This document shows positions 14,183 to 23,394 of a DNA stretch of 35,599 bases, in pieces. The DNA lies in the NCBI GenBank assembly GCA_905214265.1, contig CAJMLQ010000017.1, forward strand, positions 1 through 35,599, given 5' to 3'. A program made the translations under genes and the position numbers. Under the pieces are notes generated by a model that did not search any database, had not been told where the DNA came from, and worked only from the letters and a program-made list of their open reading frames with translations. Position 1 is the stretch's first letter; every line of letters begins with the position of its first letter. The stretch comes from an uncultured bacterium (lineage in GTDB: Bacteria > Bacillota > Clostridia > Oscillospirales > Ruminococcaceae).

Positions 14183-16609
14183 TTATCGGATGTCAAAAAC
14201 GCTGCGGACAGAGAGGCGGGACGCTGTTCCCCGCAGTAGTGTGATAGAGCGCTCCCCCGGACTCATATCAAAATAGTTGTCCGAAAAGACCGCGTTGGGG
14301 TCTTCGCTGCGGATCTCAACAGAGCGGGCATAGGACTGTGCGCGGACGGTAATGACATCGCCACAGACCAAAACAGAAAGCGCTGGATCCGCGAATGCAA
14401 AGTATTTTGGAGGGCAAAACAGCGTCGTGCCGGAGCTGATTTCCGTTCCATCCTGCTCCAAAACGTATTCCAGGTACTGTGCTCGGATGTCCATATCTGG
14501 GAATTCGATCCGTTCCAGCCAAAGGGCGCTGAGCGGAGGAACCTGCACGGAGACCGTTGCACTCTGCAGCACCGCGCCGTCGGCAGCCTGCCGCAGCCGC
14601 CAAGTCACTCGACCGCTAAAGGCGTTCTGCGTTTCATTGCTCACGTTCAGCTGGGCAGCGGGGATGGGTAGAGGCGCTTCTGCATTTACGTCGGGATACT
14701 CTAGGAGACTGCCCTCTTCCAGACAGGAGAGAAGGACTGGGGACTGAAACCGCTTGGCGTAATAATGAAGCGCCTTCCACCGGCCAAAGTAGTCGATCGA
14801 GGACCAAGAGGCCACCGGCCAGCAGTCATTCAGCTGCCAGATCACCGCTCCCATGCACCGCCCGCCATCCCGGTTGCGCCGCCAGTGTTCGACTCCATAC
14901 TGCATGGCCTGAGCCTGTAGCAGCTGAGAGGCGTAAACAATGCCCTCAAGGGTTGCGGGATATCGATAAAGCTGGGCGAGGTACTGAAGGATCTTCCCAT
15001 TTGCGGCGGCGTTGCGCTGATGCTTTTCCATCACATAGGAAAAGATATTCCGGTCTTCCGGCTCTGTGAAACTTTCAATGGTCTCCAGGCAGGGGAAGGA
15101 TTGAAACCCGAATTCTGAAACATAGCGGAAAAAGTGATTCCGATAATCCGTGAAAGGAAGACCACCATGCCATACCTCCCAATAATGAACATCTCCGCGG
15201 GTAGGATCGTTTGGGAAATCAAATCCGCCGCCGGAAGAGGGGGAGGATGGCCAGTAAGGGGTATCGGGATCCAGTTCATTCAGAAGTTTTGGAAAGATGT
15301 ACTCATACATTTTGGTATAGTCAGCCTTTTGAGAATAACTCTGAAAATATTTTCCGGTATCCATGAACATCTCCATCTCGTTGTTTCCGCACCAAAGGCA
15401 CAAACAGGCGTGATGGCGGATACGGCGGACATTGTCAGCGATTTCCCGGCAGACCGTTTCTTCAAACGCTTCAGTCAGATCATAAACTGCGCAGGAGAAC
15501 ATCAGGTCCTGCCAGACGACAAGACCAAGCTCGTCGCAGACATCGAAGAAGGAATCATCTGGATAATAACCGCCGCCCCAGACGCGGATGAGATTAAAGT
15601 TCGCCGCCGCAGCATCCTCCAAAAGCCTTCGGGTCCTTTCCGGAGTCACCCGGGATAGAAGGTTGTCCTCTGGAATATAATTGACGCCCAGGGCAAAAAA
15701 GGCAACACCATTGATTGCGTGTGCAAAGCTCTCTCCCCAGCGATCCTTTTTGCGGCAAAGGCTTACTTCCCGCAGGCCGATCCGCTTGGACCATTGATCC
15801 AGGAGCCGCTCTCCGTCCGAAAGGGTAACGGTTACCCGATAAAGAGGCTGGCTGCCCAGTCCGCGAGGCCACCAAAGTTGAGGGCTTTTGATGGTCAGAC
15901 AAGCGTCTGTACCGGAAGCGTACAGAACTTGTCCATCAGGACAGGCGATTTCAATCCGTATGGAGCCGCAGCCCTTTACAGCGGTGTGAATTGTCAGAGA
16001 TACCTGGCCGTTTTGGTGAATTTGATGGAGCTGCACCTCCTCTATCCGGCCCTGGGAAATTCCGAGCAGAGAAATATCGCGCCAGATACCAGCATCCGGG
16101 AGACGGGGTCCCCAATCCCATCCATACATATAGTGCGCCTTACGGATATGCGGAAATCCTTTCATTGCTTCCGCAATGCCGTCCGCCCGGCTTTTTTCAT
16201 AGGCGGTACGGACGGCCTGATTGGGAGATCGAAAGCAAATAGAAAAATGGTTGCGCCCTTCAAGAAGGAGTTCCTTTACATCAAATTCCCAAATGCGGTG
16301 CATATTATCGGCATATCCAGCCAGCCGGCCGTTTAGATAGACCTCCGCAAGTGTATCCAGCCCCTCGCAGCGGAGCAGGACCTGCTCACAGGCGGATAGA
16401 TCCCGCTCTGCGAAAAAGTCGCGTTCATAGATATAGTCCTGTTCCATTAAAACGGTTGCTTTCCGTTCATTATCCCGCCAATAAGGGTCCTCCATCTTTC
16501 CGGCGGACAGTAGATCGCTGTAAACACTGCCGGGAACAGTTGCCGGAAACCATTTATCGGAGCCGGCGGGGTGCATTTCCCAAGCGCCGTTCAAAGAAAG
16601 CTTGATCAT
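14183..16609 (-). CDS. GH2 beta-mannosidase-like glycoside hydrolase
   Basis: An 808-aa cytoplasmic enzyme without a signal peptide. The N-terminal sugar-binding jelly roll (about 1-190, with HYMYGWDWGPRLPDAGIW typical of beta-mannosidases) is followed by an Ig-like domain, the TIM barrel (about 300-650) and C-terminal beta domains. The acid/base is Glu411 (WCGNNE) and the nucleophile Glu499 (VSEFGFQS), both intact. Retaining hydrolysis of a terminal beta-mannoside is expected, though related GH2 members vary in specificity. AAAGGA precedes the ATG. It is third in the leftward operon, 39 nt after the GH27/36-like gene. Its place suggests it trims an imported oligosaccharide. Confidence 0.88.
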   Translation of the reverse strand: MIKLSLNGAWEMHPAGSDKWFPATVPGSVYSDLLSAGKMEDPYWRDNERKATVLMEQDYIYERDFFAERDLSACEQVLLRCEGLDTLAEVYLNGRLAGYADNMHRIWEFDVKELLLEGRNHFSICFRSPNQAVRTAYEKSRADGIAEAMKGFPHIRKAHYMYGWDWGPRLPDAGIWRDISLLGISQGRIEEVQLHQIHQNGQVSLTIHTAVKGCGSIRIEIACPDGQVLYASGTDACLTIKSPQLWWPRGLGSQPLYRVTVTLSDGERLLDQWSKRIGLREVSLCRKKDRWGESFAHAINGVAFFALGVNYIPEDNLLSRVTPERTRRLLEDAAAANFNLIRVWGGGYYPDDSFFDVCDELGLVVWQDLMFSCAVYDLTEAFEETVCREIADNVRRIRHHACLCLWCGNNEMEMFMDTGKYFQSYSQKADYTKMYEYIFPKLLNELDPDTPYWPSSPSSGGGFDFPNDPTRGDVHYWEVWHGGLPFTDYRNHFFRYVSEFGFQSFPCLETIESFTEPEDRNIFSYVMEKHQRNAAANGKILQYLAQLYRYPATLEGIVYASQLLQAQAMQYGVEHWRRNRDGGRCMGAVIWQLNDCWPVASWSSIDYFGRWKALHYYAKRFQSPVLLSCLEEGSLLEYPDVNAEAPLPIPAAQLNVSNETQNAFSGRVTWRLRQAADGAVLQSATVSVQVPPLSALWLERIEFPDMDIRAQYLEYVLEQDGTEISSGTTLFCPPKYFAFADPALSVLVCGDVITVRAQSYARSVEIRSEDPNAVFSDNYFDMSPGERSITLLRGTASRLSVRSVFDIR

Positions 16610-16648
16610 GTACAGTTTCCTTTCGCGGATATTCCGCCGGGAGAAGAG

Positions 16649-18256
16649 TCAAAGCCCTAGGTCTTCCAGCTTGCCGGTATCCGTCCAACAGTATTTTTTT
16701 TGTTCTCCATGAATTTTCCAGAGGATTGGGCAGGTGCAATCCTCCCAGTCCAAGGGTTCTGCGGCAGCCTGCGGTACGCTTGCTGCCCGAAAGGCTTCCG
16801 TTACGGCAGCTTTCTGCTCGGATCCCATGGCTGCGGGATCCATGGAGACGAATAGAGGCGTCCCGCTGTTTGCCACTAGGTCCAGCCATTGCCGGGTCTG
16901 CGCCCAAGGAACGTTGGGAGTGATGGCAGCACAGTCTGCATCGGAGGCATAAAAGGCCCTGTGCTGCGGCATGCGGAAGGCCAGTGTGTTGATGCCCATC
17001 TTGCGGGTGCGCTCCCACTGCTTCCCGCTGGTATCATCTCCGGTTCGTTGGATATGCACCAGACCGGCAGCCAGATGGGAGTAGGTGTTGCAGCCAATGA
17101 GCAGCATATCGCCCCGGTTTCGTTCAATCGTTCGATATAGCTCCAAAACGATTTCGGCGGTGGTGCGGCTTTGATCCCGGAAATGCCAGCCGCTGTCGGT
17201 AAGGCCTGGCTTCTGGAAGCCCCAGCGCCCGGCAATGTCATAGGAGGTGAAGTCGTGTTTGACCAGTTCATATCCCCAGTCTGCGAAGCGCCGAATGTAG
17301 CCGCCGATCAGGTCCAGCACCTCCGGAAGGCTGGGATCCAGAATCAGCCCCTCCGCGTTGGTGCCGATCTGCCGTCCGGCATTCAACAGCCATTCTTTTG
17401 GCAGGGAGCAGCTCGTGAGCAGCGGACGGAACCAAAGGCCCGGGCGGACTCCCAGCTCTTTCATCTCCCTGGCCAAACGGGCCATATCCGGGAAATCTGG
17501 ATTATCCTCCGTCCAGGGATCGTGAGGGACGGCGTGCCAGTCCCCATAAGGACTATGCCAGTTCATATCGATGACCATATATGGCCGGACTGGACAGCCA
17601 TCCGCTAATTCGGCAACCAAGCGGCTGTCCCGCAAAATCTCGTCAAAGGAACTCTTTCCATAGGCAAAATACCAGTTGTTTCCTCCGTAGACCGGTCCCG
17701 GAGGCAGAAGCGGAGCGGCGCACATCTGACGGCAGAAGGCGCACGCTGCGGAAAAGGCGGATTCTCCGGGCCTGCCCTGGCGGGAAACGATGGTAGCTGC
17801 CTGAAGAACGCGCCCATTCAGCAAAACGCCATCACCGCCGCAGCGAAGGTCCAGGACCAGAGAGATAAACGTGCTGTCGACCCGCCAGTGGCAGAAAGCG
17901 GACGGCCCTGTCAAAACGCCTGCTCCATGGCAGACCAAGCCGTCTGAATAGAGAAAATACCAGGGGAGCTCCCGCTCCGGCGTAATGGGCTGAAAGGCAA
18001 GATCGCCATAGCCTCGTTCCCAATGATCCCCCAAAATCCGGACATGTTGGCCGATTTCTTTTCTCCAGCGCAGGACGATCCGGGAAAGGGATCGCTCTGC
18101 GGTCACATGGACAGAGAGCCCCGCGCTTTCCTGGATAAAGGAGACCTGCAGATCCTCCAGGATCATCCGATCATTCTGGGGAAAGACCGTGCTCCATTCG
18201 CCCTCCCGTTCAATGTTTGCGAAGTCCGGTACTTCTGTGACGTTGATGTAATTCAT
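16649..18256 (-). CDS. GH27/GH36-like (clan GH-D) alpha-glycosidase
   Basis: A 535-aa enzyme with no signal peptide. A beta-rich N-terminal domain (about 1-185) precedes a TIM barrel starting at NNWYFAYGKSS. The motif YMVIDMNW near residue 230 and LVKHDFTSYD (nucleophile Asp335) match clan GH-D alpha-galactosidases. The later H-I-Q-R-T-G-D-D (Arg404, Asp408) resembles the R-x-x-x-D acid/base motif. Overall similarity to well-known alpha-galactosidases seems distant, so the sugar specificity (galactose, N-acetylgalactosamine, arabinopyranose or other) is open. AAAGGAG lies just before the ATG. It is the first enzyme gene after lacI, with a 36-nt gap. Confidence 0.75.
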   Translation of the reverse strand: MNYINVTEVPDFANIEREGEWSTVFPQNDRMILEDLQVSFIQESAGLSVHVTAERSLSRIVLRWRKEIGQHVRILGDHWERGYGDLAFQPITPERELPWYFLYSDGLVCHGAGVLTGPSAFCHWRVDSTFISLVLDLRCGGDGVLLNGRVLQAATIVSRQGRPGESAFSAACAFCRQMCAAPLLPPGPVYGGNNWYFAYGKSSFDEILRDSRLVAELADGCPVRPYMVIDMNWHSPYGDWHAVPHDPWTEDNPDFPDMARLAREMKELGVRPGLWFRPLLTSCSLPKEWLLNAGRQIGTNAEGLILDPSLPEVLDLIGGYIRRFADWGYELVKHDFTSYDIAGRWGFQKPGLTDSGWHFRDQSRTTAEIVLELYRTIERNRGDMLLIGCNTYSHLAAGLVHIQRTGDDTSGKQWERTRKMGINTLAFRMPQHRAFYASDADCAAITPNVPWAQTRQWLDLVANSGTPLFVSMDPAAMGSEQKAAVTEAFRAASVPQAAAEPLDWEDCTCPILWKIHGEQKKYCWTDTGKLEDLGL

Positions 18257-18292
18257 AGACGCTCCTTTCCGGAATCTCTTTTCGCATTTCGT

Positions 18293-19324
18293 TCAGCTGT
18301 TCTTTGTATTCTCTGCAGGAGGCGCTACTGTGCCTCGTTCGACTAGAAAACAGGGCAAACAGACGTCCATGGGCGCACGCTTCCGCTCTGCTGTCTGAAG
18401 CAGGTACTCTACGGCGAGCCGGCCCATACGGCTGCGGTCTACATGCATCGTGGTGAGCTGTGGCATGACGATCTGCGCCAGGGGAATATCGTCAAAGCCC
18501 ATAATGGATATGTCCTCCGGGACCCGGATTCCTCTGGCAGTCAGCAGGTTCATAACGGTTATTGCGATCCGGTCTCCAGCGCAAAACCAGGCGGTGGGAT
18601 AATTGCTTATTTTGGAGAAAAGGGGTTCTAAAATTTCGGCGGTGTCAAACAGTTCGAACTGCCCAGGCTTTCCAGTAATGTTGTACGTGTCATCCAACGG
18701 GAGGCCGGCCTGTTCCATGGCTTGCCGGAATCCGCACCAACGTTCATAAACACTCTGTGCAGTGTACACCGGGCCGATAAATCCGATTTTTTTATGGCCC
18801 TGGTCGATCAGATGCTTGGCGGCGGCATATCCGCCAGAATGGTTGGACGAGGAAATACAGGTCATTGGGATTCCGGGGTAGGGAATGTCCACACAAATTG
18901 TGGGGATCTGCATTTTTGTCAGCCTTTTTACATAGGTCCGATCTAGGATGCCAATAATGAGAAATCCGACGACCTCTACGCCTTCCGGAAGAGTGGGCAG
19001 GGTTAGTTCTTTTTCCGACACCGGGGAGATACTAGTGCTGATCGAAAGATAGCCCCGTTTCTTGGCTTCCCGCTCCACTGCCCAAAATACCTCTGAATAG
19101 AAAAATGCGTCGTTTCGCAGATATTCTGGAGTAAGTACCATGATGCAGCGGCTTTTTGTCCCGGCGGAAAAGCCGCCGTATCCCATGGATTCGGCAGTTT
19201 CCAAGATATGTTTTTTCAGCGTATCACTGACGCCGGGCTTGTCGTTCAGAGCAAGATAAACGGAATTTTTTGAAATTCTCAGGGCATCTGCGATGTCCTG
19301 CATAGTCGGTTTGTTTCTGGCCAT
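18293..19324 (-). CDS. LacI-family transcriptional regulator of the catabolic island
   Basis: A 343-aa repressor-type protein. The N-terminal helix-turn-helix (TMQDIADALRISKNSVYLALN, about residues 6-26) and hinge are followed by a periplasmic-binding-like sensor domain (about 60-335), which binds a sugar effector. I prefer the ATG whose first base is 19324, with GAGG 8 nt upstream, over the one at 19339, which has no ribosome site. It is first in the leftward operon and faces the transporter operon across a 375-nt control region. It probably regulates both divergent units and itself. The operator is not defined; the inverted repeat at 19530-19560 is one candidate. Confidence 0.9.
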   Translation of the reverse strand: MARNKPTMQDIADALRISKNSVYLALNDKPGVSDTLKKHILETAESMGYGGFSAGTKSRCIMVLTPEYLRNDAFFYSEVFWAVEREAKKRGYLSISTSISPVSEKELTLPTLPEGVEVVGFLIIGILDRTYVKRLTKMQIPTICVDIPYPGIPMTCISSSNHSGGYAAAKHLIDQGHKKIGFIGPVYTAQSVYERWCGFRQAMEQAGLPLDDTYNITGKPGQFELFDTAEILEPLFSKISNYPTAWFCAGDRIAITVMNLLTARGIRVPEDISIMGFDDIPLAQIVMPQLTTMHVDRSRMGRLAVEYLLQTAERKRAPMDVCLPCFLVERGTVAPPAENTKNS

Positions 19325-19387
19325 TTTATCGCCTCGCATGCTTTTTACTTTGACTGCAAAATCTTTTAAAATTGCTCCTTAAACAGT

Positions 19388-19416
19388 ATTATACTTGTTG
19401 CATGTTATTTTGTCAA
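19388..19416 (-). promoter_or_regulatory. Consensus sigma-A promoter of the lacI operon
   Basis: On the minus strand TTGACA (complement of 19411-19416), a 17-nt spacer and TATAAT (complement of 19388-19393) match perfectly, 64 nt before the lacI start. The sequence TACTTGACAAAAT around its -35 recurs at the divergent promoter. Confidence 0.85.
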
Positions 19417-19529
19417 GTAAAAAATACATCGCTTAAATAAACAAATATATTTTTGAAGGCCAGGCTAATTTTGCGAAAATCCATAATAAAGATCGTCTAT
19501 AATTGCTGAAAAATTTGCTTTGCAAAAAT

Positions 19530-19560
19530 AGTGACACAGAAATCACTTTTCTCTGTCACT
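19530..19560. promoter_or_regulatory. Inverted repeat between the divergent promoters (operator candidate)
   Basis: AGTGACACAGAA (19530-19541) and TTCTCTGTCACT (19549-19560) are 12-bp arms with one mismatch and a 7-nt centre. They lie 54 nt upstream of the transporter -35 in otherwise AT-rich DNA (19421-19610). It could bind a regulator. The centre is wider than a usual LacI operator, so the ligand is uncertain. Confidence 0.5.
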
Positions 19561-19613
19561 TAATTTACAGTGATTTATAAATAAAATAAAATTTAAAAAA
19601 TAATAAAAAATAC

Positions 19614-19642
19614 TTGACAAAATGATTGCGTTCGGTTATTAT
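19614..19642 (+). promoter_or_regulatory. Sigma-A promoter of the transporter/lyase operon
   Basis: TTGACA (19614-19619), a 17-nt spacer and TATTAT (19637-19642) give a near-consensus promoter 58 nt before the solute-binding-protein ATG. Such strength implies tight repression when inducer is absent. Confidence 0.82.
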
Positions 19643-19699
19643 AGTGGTAAATTACCCCGGAAGTCAAAAGGAAATGGGGAAAATGACAGGAGGTACATC

Positions 19700-21436
19700 A
19701 TGAAGACAAATGCAAAGAGTATAGCTGGTGTAACGCTGGCACTGGCGCTTCTTTTAAGCGCATGTGGCAATGGCGGACAAAGCAGCACGGCTTCAAGCGA
19801 AGGCGGAAATTCGCAGAGCACTTCCAGCAGCGTTAGTTCGGCTTCTGAACTAACTGACGAAGAGCGGTGGCATGGCGCATACGACGAGCCGGTGACGATT
19901 AAAGTGGCGATTCCCACCAACGCCGCCTTGACTTTCCCGGACGGAAGCAGTTGGTCCGACAACGTCTGGACCCGGTCGCTTTTGGAAGATCTGAACATTC
20001 AGGTCGAGGTGATGTGGGAGGCGGAAAATGCCAGTGGCCAGTATGACACCAAGATGAATCTGGCGATTTCCTCCAATGACCTGCCGGATATCATCAGCCT
20101 CTCCAACTACGGCCAGTTTGACAAGCTGTATGATGCAGGAAAGCTGGAAGAACTGACGCAGTATTATGAGGATTATGCCTACCCCTATTTCAAGGCGAAT
20201 ATCGAAACGGATCCCCAGGTCCTTGAGTGGGGCACCATTGAAGGGAAGCTGATGGGCATCCCGCAGGAGGGCGTCAACTATCAGCAGGTCCGCATGATCT
20301 GGATTCGGGAAGATTGGCTGACGGAAAGCGGCCTGGATGAACCCGAAACCATCGAGGACGTCATTGGGATCGCCAAAGCCTTTAAGGATGCTGATCCAGA
20401 GAATCGCTTGGGGCTGGCAATGTTCAAGACGGTGCTTGGAGACGGTATGTGCGATATTACAGGCATTTCTAACGCCATGGGAGCCTATCCCCGTGTATGG
20501 CTTGAGGATGGGAACGGCGGCCTGAAATACGGCACCATCCAGCCGGAGTTTAAAGAGGTGCTTGCGGTTTATGCCGAATTGTATGCAGACGGGTATATCG
20601 ACCAGGCTTTCGCCTCTCTGGATGGAAACGCTGTGGCAGAGCAGCTGACCAGCAACAAGTTGGGCGTGATCATCGGGAACTCCTGGCTGGCAGGCTGGCC
20701 GCTGAATACCCTTTACGATACCGACCAGGTCAACTGGAACCTCTATCCGGTGCTTCCTTCGGAGAAGTCGGAAGGCACCGTCAAGGTCCAGACCCTGGAT
20801 CCCAGCGGAAAAATGATTGCGGTGCGCAAAGGCTTTGAACATCCCGATGCTCTCTTCAAATGGCTGAACTACAACATCGCCAAAACGACAGACCCGGAAA
20901 CGGCGGAGCCGAGAAAATTCCATTCTACTGCCACCGATGCGGAAGAGCAGTTTGACTTTGCAATGGAAAACCCGCTGTATGTCTATTGGAACGATCCGAT
21001 GCTCAACTTTGACACTCAGCCCCATGTTACCGATGCCATCGACAAAAAGGACAAGTCTTACCTGACGACTGTGCACGATGAGACGCAGTATGCCTCTACG
21101 ATTCGATACTTTGACAAGATCGAGGCAGGCGAGCAGATCACCGGCAGCGACTGGGCGGCTTGGAGATCCTGGTATGGCGAAGACTCTGCATTTGGTATCA
21201 TGAACGGCTATTTCGCTAATGATAATTACCTGGTTTCCAAACTTGCCGGCTATCAAACTGATACGATGGTCAAGCAGTGGGGCAATCTCAAAACCCTGGA
21301 AGAACAGTATATTGTAGAAATCATTTCCGGCGTCCGTCCGGTGGATGATTTCGAAGAATTCGTCTCCACCTGGAAATCCATGGGCGGTGAACAGATTACC
21401 CAGGAAGTCAACGAGTGGTACCAGAGCAAACAGTAA
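19700..21436 (+). CDS. Extracellular solute-binding lipoprotein (LplA/YtcQ-like, CUT1 importer)
   Basis: A 578-aa lipoprotein. The type II signal peptide ends in L-L-S-A-C (Cys near residue 23), followed by a Gly/Ser/Thr-rich tether to about residue 50. The family 1 binding-protein fold follows. Its large size is typical of LplA/YtcQ-like receptors, which in Bacillus serve oligosaccharides such as rhamnogalacturonan fragments. It captures the island's substrate and delivers it to the two permeases downstream. ACAGGAGG precedes the ATG. It is the first gene of the rightward operon. A stable hairpin after it (21474-21507) may keep its mRNA more abundant than that of the permeases. Confidence 0.9.
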   Translation: MKTNAKSIAGVTLALALLLSACGNGGQSSTASSEGGNSQSTSSSVSSASELTDEERWHGAYDEPVTIKVAIPTNAALTFPDGSSWSDNVWTRSLLEDLNIQVEVMWEAENASGQYDTKMNLAISSNDLPDIISLSNYGQFDKLYDAGKLEELTQYYEDYAYPYFKANIETDPQVLEWGTIEGKLMGIPQEGVNYQQVRMIWIREDWLTESGLDEPETIEDVIGIAKAFKDADPENRLGLAMFKTVLGDGMCDITGISNAMGAYPRVWLEDGNGGLKYGTIQPEFKEVLAVYAELYADGYIDQAFASLDGNAVAEQLTSNKLGVIIGNSWLAGWPLNTLYDTDQVNWNLYPVLPSEKSEGTVKVQTLDPSGKMIAVRKGFEHPDALFKWLNYNIAKTTDPETAEPRKFHSTATDAEEQFDFAMENPLYVYWNDPMLNFDTQPHVTDAIDKKDKSYLTTVHDETQYASTIRYFDKIEAGEQITGSDWAAWRSWYGEDSAFGIMNGYFANDNYLVSKLAGYQTDTMVKQWGNLKTLEEQYIVEIISGVRPVDDFEEFVSTWKSMGGEQITQEVNEWYQSKQ

Positions 21437-21473
21437 GCGGTATACGGCGCGTTATCCATTAAATGTCGGCTGC

Positions 21474-21507
21474 GGGCCACTCCCGCCATTACCAGCAGGA
21501 GTGGCCC
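21474..21507 (+). terminator. Intra-operon hairpin between binding protein and permease
   Basis: GGGCCACTCC (21474-21483) and GGAGTGGCCC (21498-21507) form a perfect 10-bp stem with a 14-nt loop. It is followed by ATTGTTTGATT, not a true T tract. It is likely a 3'-stabiliser or partial terminator that sets binding-protein excess. Confidence 0.6.
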
Positions 21508-21543
21508 ATTGTTTGATTAGCAGAATAGGGAAGGAAATTTGCG

Positions 21544-22458
21544 ATGAGACAGAGAGCGGTAAAAAGGAAGGGGATAAAGGTCGATCCATGGCTGTACATT
21601 ATGCTCATCCCCGCGTTGATTCTGGTGGTCGTTTATTCCTACGGCCCGCTGTTTGGGCTTGTTATGGCCTTTCAGGAATATAATATTGCCTTGGGGATTT
21701 TTGGTTCTCCCTTTGTAGGTCTGGATAATTTTCGATACTTATTTTTGAACCCCAATTTTTCCAGAGTGATCTGGAACACGCTGTTCATGTCTGTCATGAA
21801 GCTCCTGTTCCGGTTTGCCGTTCCGATCGTAGTGGCGATTCTTCTGAACGAAGTGAACCGCCTTCGCTTCAAACGGGCGGTACAGACGCTGATCTATCTA
21901 CCCTACTTTGTGTCATGGGTAGCGTTGAGCGGCGTGTTCATCAATCTGCTTTCCCCAACAGATGGCGTGGTCAATGAATTCATCAAGCTGTTGGGCGGGG
22001 AACCCATCTATTTTCTTGGGAACCCGAAACTGTTCCCCTGGGTCATGGTCGTCACCGACGTGTGGAAGGAGTTCGGCTATGGCACGATCATCTACATGGC
22101 CGCTCTGACCAGCATCGATCCTTCACTGTATGAGGCGGCGTGTATCGATGGCGCCAGCCGGTTCCGCCGGGTTTGGCACATCACACTTCCCGGACTCACG
22201 CCCATCATGGTGTTGACCGGGATCCTCTCCCTGGGCGGTCTGCTCAATGCTGGCTTTGACCAGGTGTTTAACCTTTACAATCCGATGGTGTATTCAACGG
22301 GCGACATCCTGGATACCTTTATTTACCGCACCGGTATGGAGAATGCGCAGTATGACGTTGCTACAGCAGTGGGGCTCATAAAATCCGGGGTCTCGCTGGT
22401 GTTGGTATCCGGCTCCTATTTTGCCGCATATAAGCTGGCAGATTATCGGATCTTCTAA
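21544..22458 (+). CDS. ABC sugar permease (LplB-like)
   Basis: A 304-aa inner-membrane permease of the CUT1 group with six predicted transmembrane segments, beginning around residue 18 (WLYIMLIPALILVVVYS). The EAA loop E-A-A-C-I-D-G-A-S (about residue 198) contacts the ATPase. It forms the transmembrane pore with the next gene product. GGAAGGAAA lies before the ATG. No ATPase gene accompanies the operon. In Bacillus a shared MsmX-type ATPase serves several such importers, and I infer the same here. Confidence 0.92.
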   Translation: MRQRAVKRKGIKVDPWLYIMLIPALILVVVYSYGPLFGLVMAFQEYNIALGIFGSPFVGLDNFRYLFLNPNFSRVIWNTLFMSVMKLLFRFAVPIVVAILLNEVNRLRFKRAVQTLIYLPYFVSWVALSGVFINLLSPTDGVVNEFIKLLGGEPIYFLGNPKLFPWVMVVTDVWKEFGYGTIIYMAALTSIDPSLYEAACIDGASRFRRVWHITLPGLTPIMVLTGILSLGGLLNAGFDQVFNLYNPMVYSTGDILDTFIYRTGMENAQYDVATAVGLIKSGVSLVLVSGSYFAAYKLADYRIF

Positions 22459-22473
22459 GGGGGAGGGCTTGAA

Positions 22474-23358
22474 ATGATCGTTGCAAAAACGCGCAGAGAT
22501 ACAATTTTCAATGTATGCAATTATATCTTGTTGTTTCTTCTGGCACTCATCTGCCTGCTCCCTTTTGTGCACATTCTGGCGCTGTCCTTCAGTTCATCAG
22601 CAGCCGCCACATCCGGAAAGGTTTCTTTCTGGCCGGTGGACTTTTCGCTGAATTCCTATCAGTATACGATGCAGAACCCCAGCTTTTTAAAGGCGTTTTG
22701 GGTAACGCTCCAGCGGGTGGTTCTGGGCCTTGCCATTGACATGGCAATCACCATTTTTGCGGCGTATCCCTTGTCCAAAACGAAAAAGGAGATGCCCGGC
22801 CGGACGCCGCTGGCCTGGATCTTCGTTGTCACCATGTTTGTCGGCGGCGGGATGATCCCATCCTACATGGTCGTTACCGCCACAGGACTCCGAAATACGC
22901 TCTGGGCGCTCATCCTGCCCTACGCGGTAAAACCCTTTAACATCACGGTGCTGCTCAACTTTTTCCGTCAGACGCCCAAGGAGCTGGAGGAATCCGCCCT
23001 GATCGACGGCGCGTCGCAGATGCGGATCCTGATGAAGATCTATCTGCCTTTGGCTCTGCCCGCGTTGGCTACGCTGGTTGTTTTTGACACCGTGTTTCAT
23101 TGGAACGAGTGGTTCAGCGGCCTGATCTATATGGATATGAAAGCGAATTACCCTCTGCAGACCTACCTTCAGGGAGTCATTATCAACCCGGATTTTACCC
23201 TGATGGATTATAACCAGATCGAGATGATGAGCAAAATCAGCTCCAAAACATTCCAGTCCGCCCAGATCATGATCGCCACGGTGCCGATCTTGCTGATTTA
23301 TCCCTTTTTGCAGAAGTACTTTGTAAAAGGACTGACCCTGGGAAGTCTGAAGGGCTGA
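22474..23358 (+). CDS. ABC sugar permease (LplC/YtcP-like)
   Basis: A 294-aa partner permease, also with about six membrane segments (first near residues 14-35). Its EAA-type loop reads E-L-E-E-S-A-L-I-D-G-A-S-Q. The typical C-terminus QKYFVKGLTLGSLKG is complete. GGGGGAGGG lies just upstream of the ATG, 15 nt after the first permease. With the binding protein it makes a three-component importer lacking its own ATPase. Confidence 0.92.
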   Translation: MIVAKTRRDTIFNVCNYILLFLLALICLLPFVHILALSFSSSAAATSGKVSFWPVDFSLNSYQYTMQNPSFLKAFWVTLQRVVLGLAIDMAITIFAAYPLSKTKKEMPGRTPLAWIFVVTMFVGGGMIPSYMVVTATGLRNTLWALILPYAVKPFNITVLLNFFRQTPKELEESALIDGASQMRILMKIYLPLALPALATLVVFDTVFHWNEWFSGLIYMDMKANYPLQTYLQGVIINPDFTLMDYNQIEMMSKISSKTFQSAQIMIATVPILLIYPFLQKYFVKGLTLGSLKG

Positions 23359-23394
23359 TCCTTGCAGAGTATCCGGAAGGAAGGATGATTGACA

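Noticed and set aside
19850..21256. A 468-codon antisense frame opposite the solute-binding protein
   Set aside because: No recognisable domain and no ribosome site; the sense gene has lipobox, strong start and operon context.
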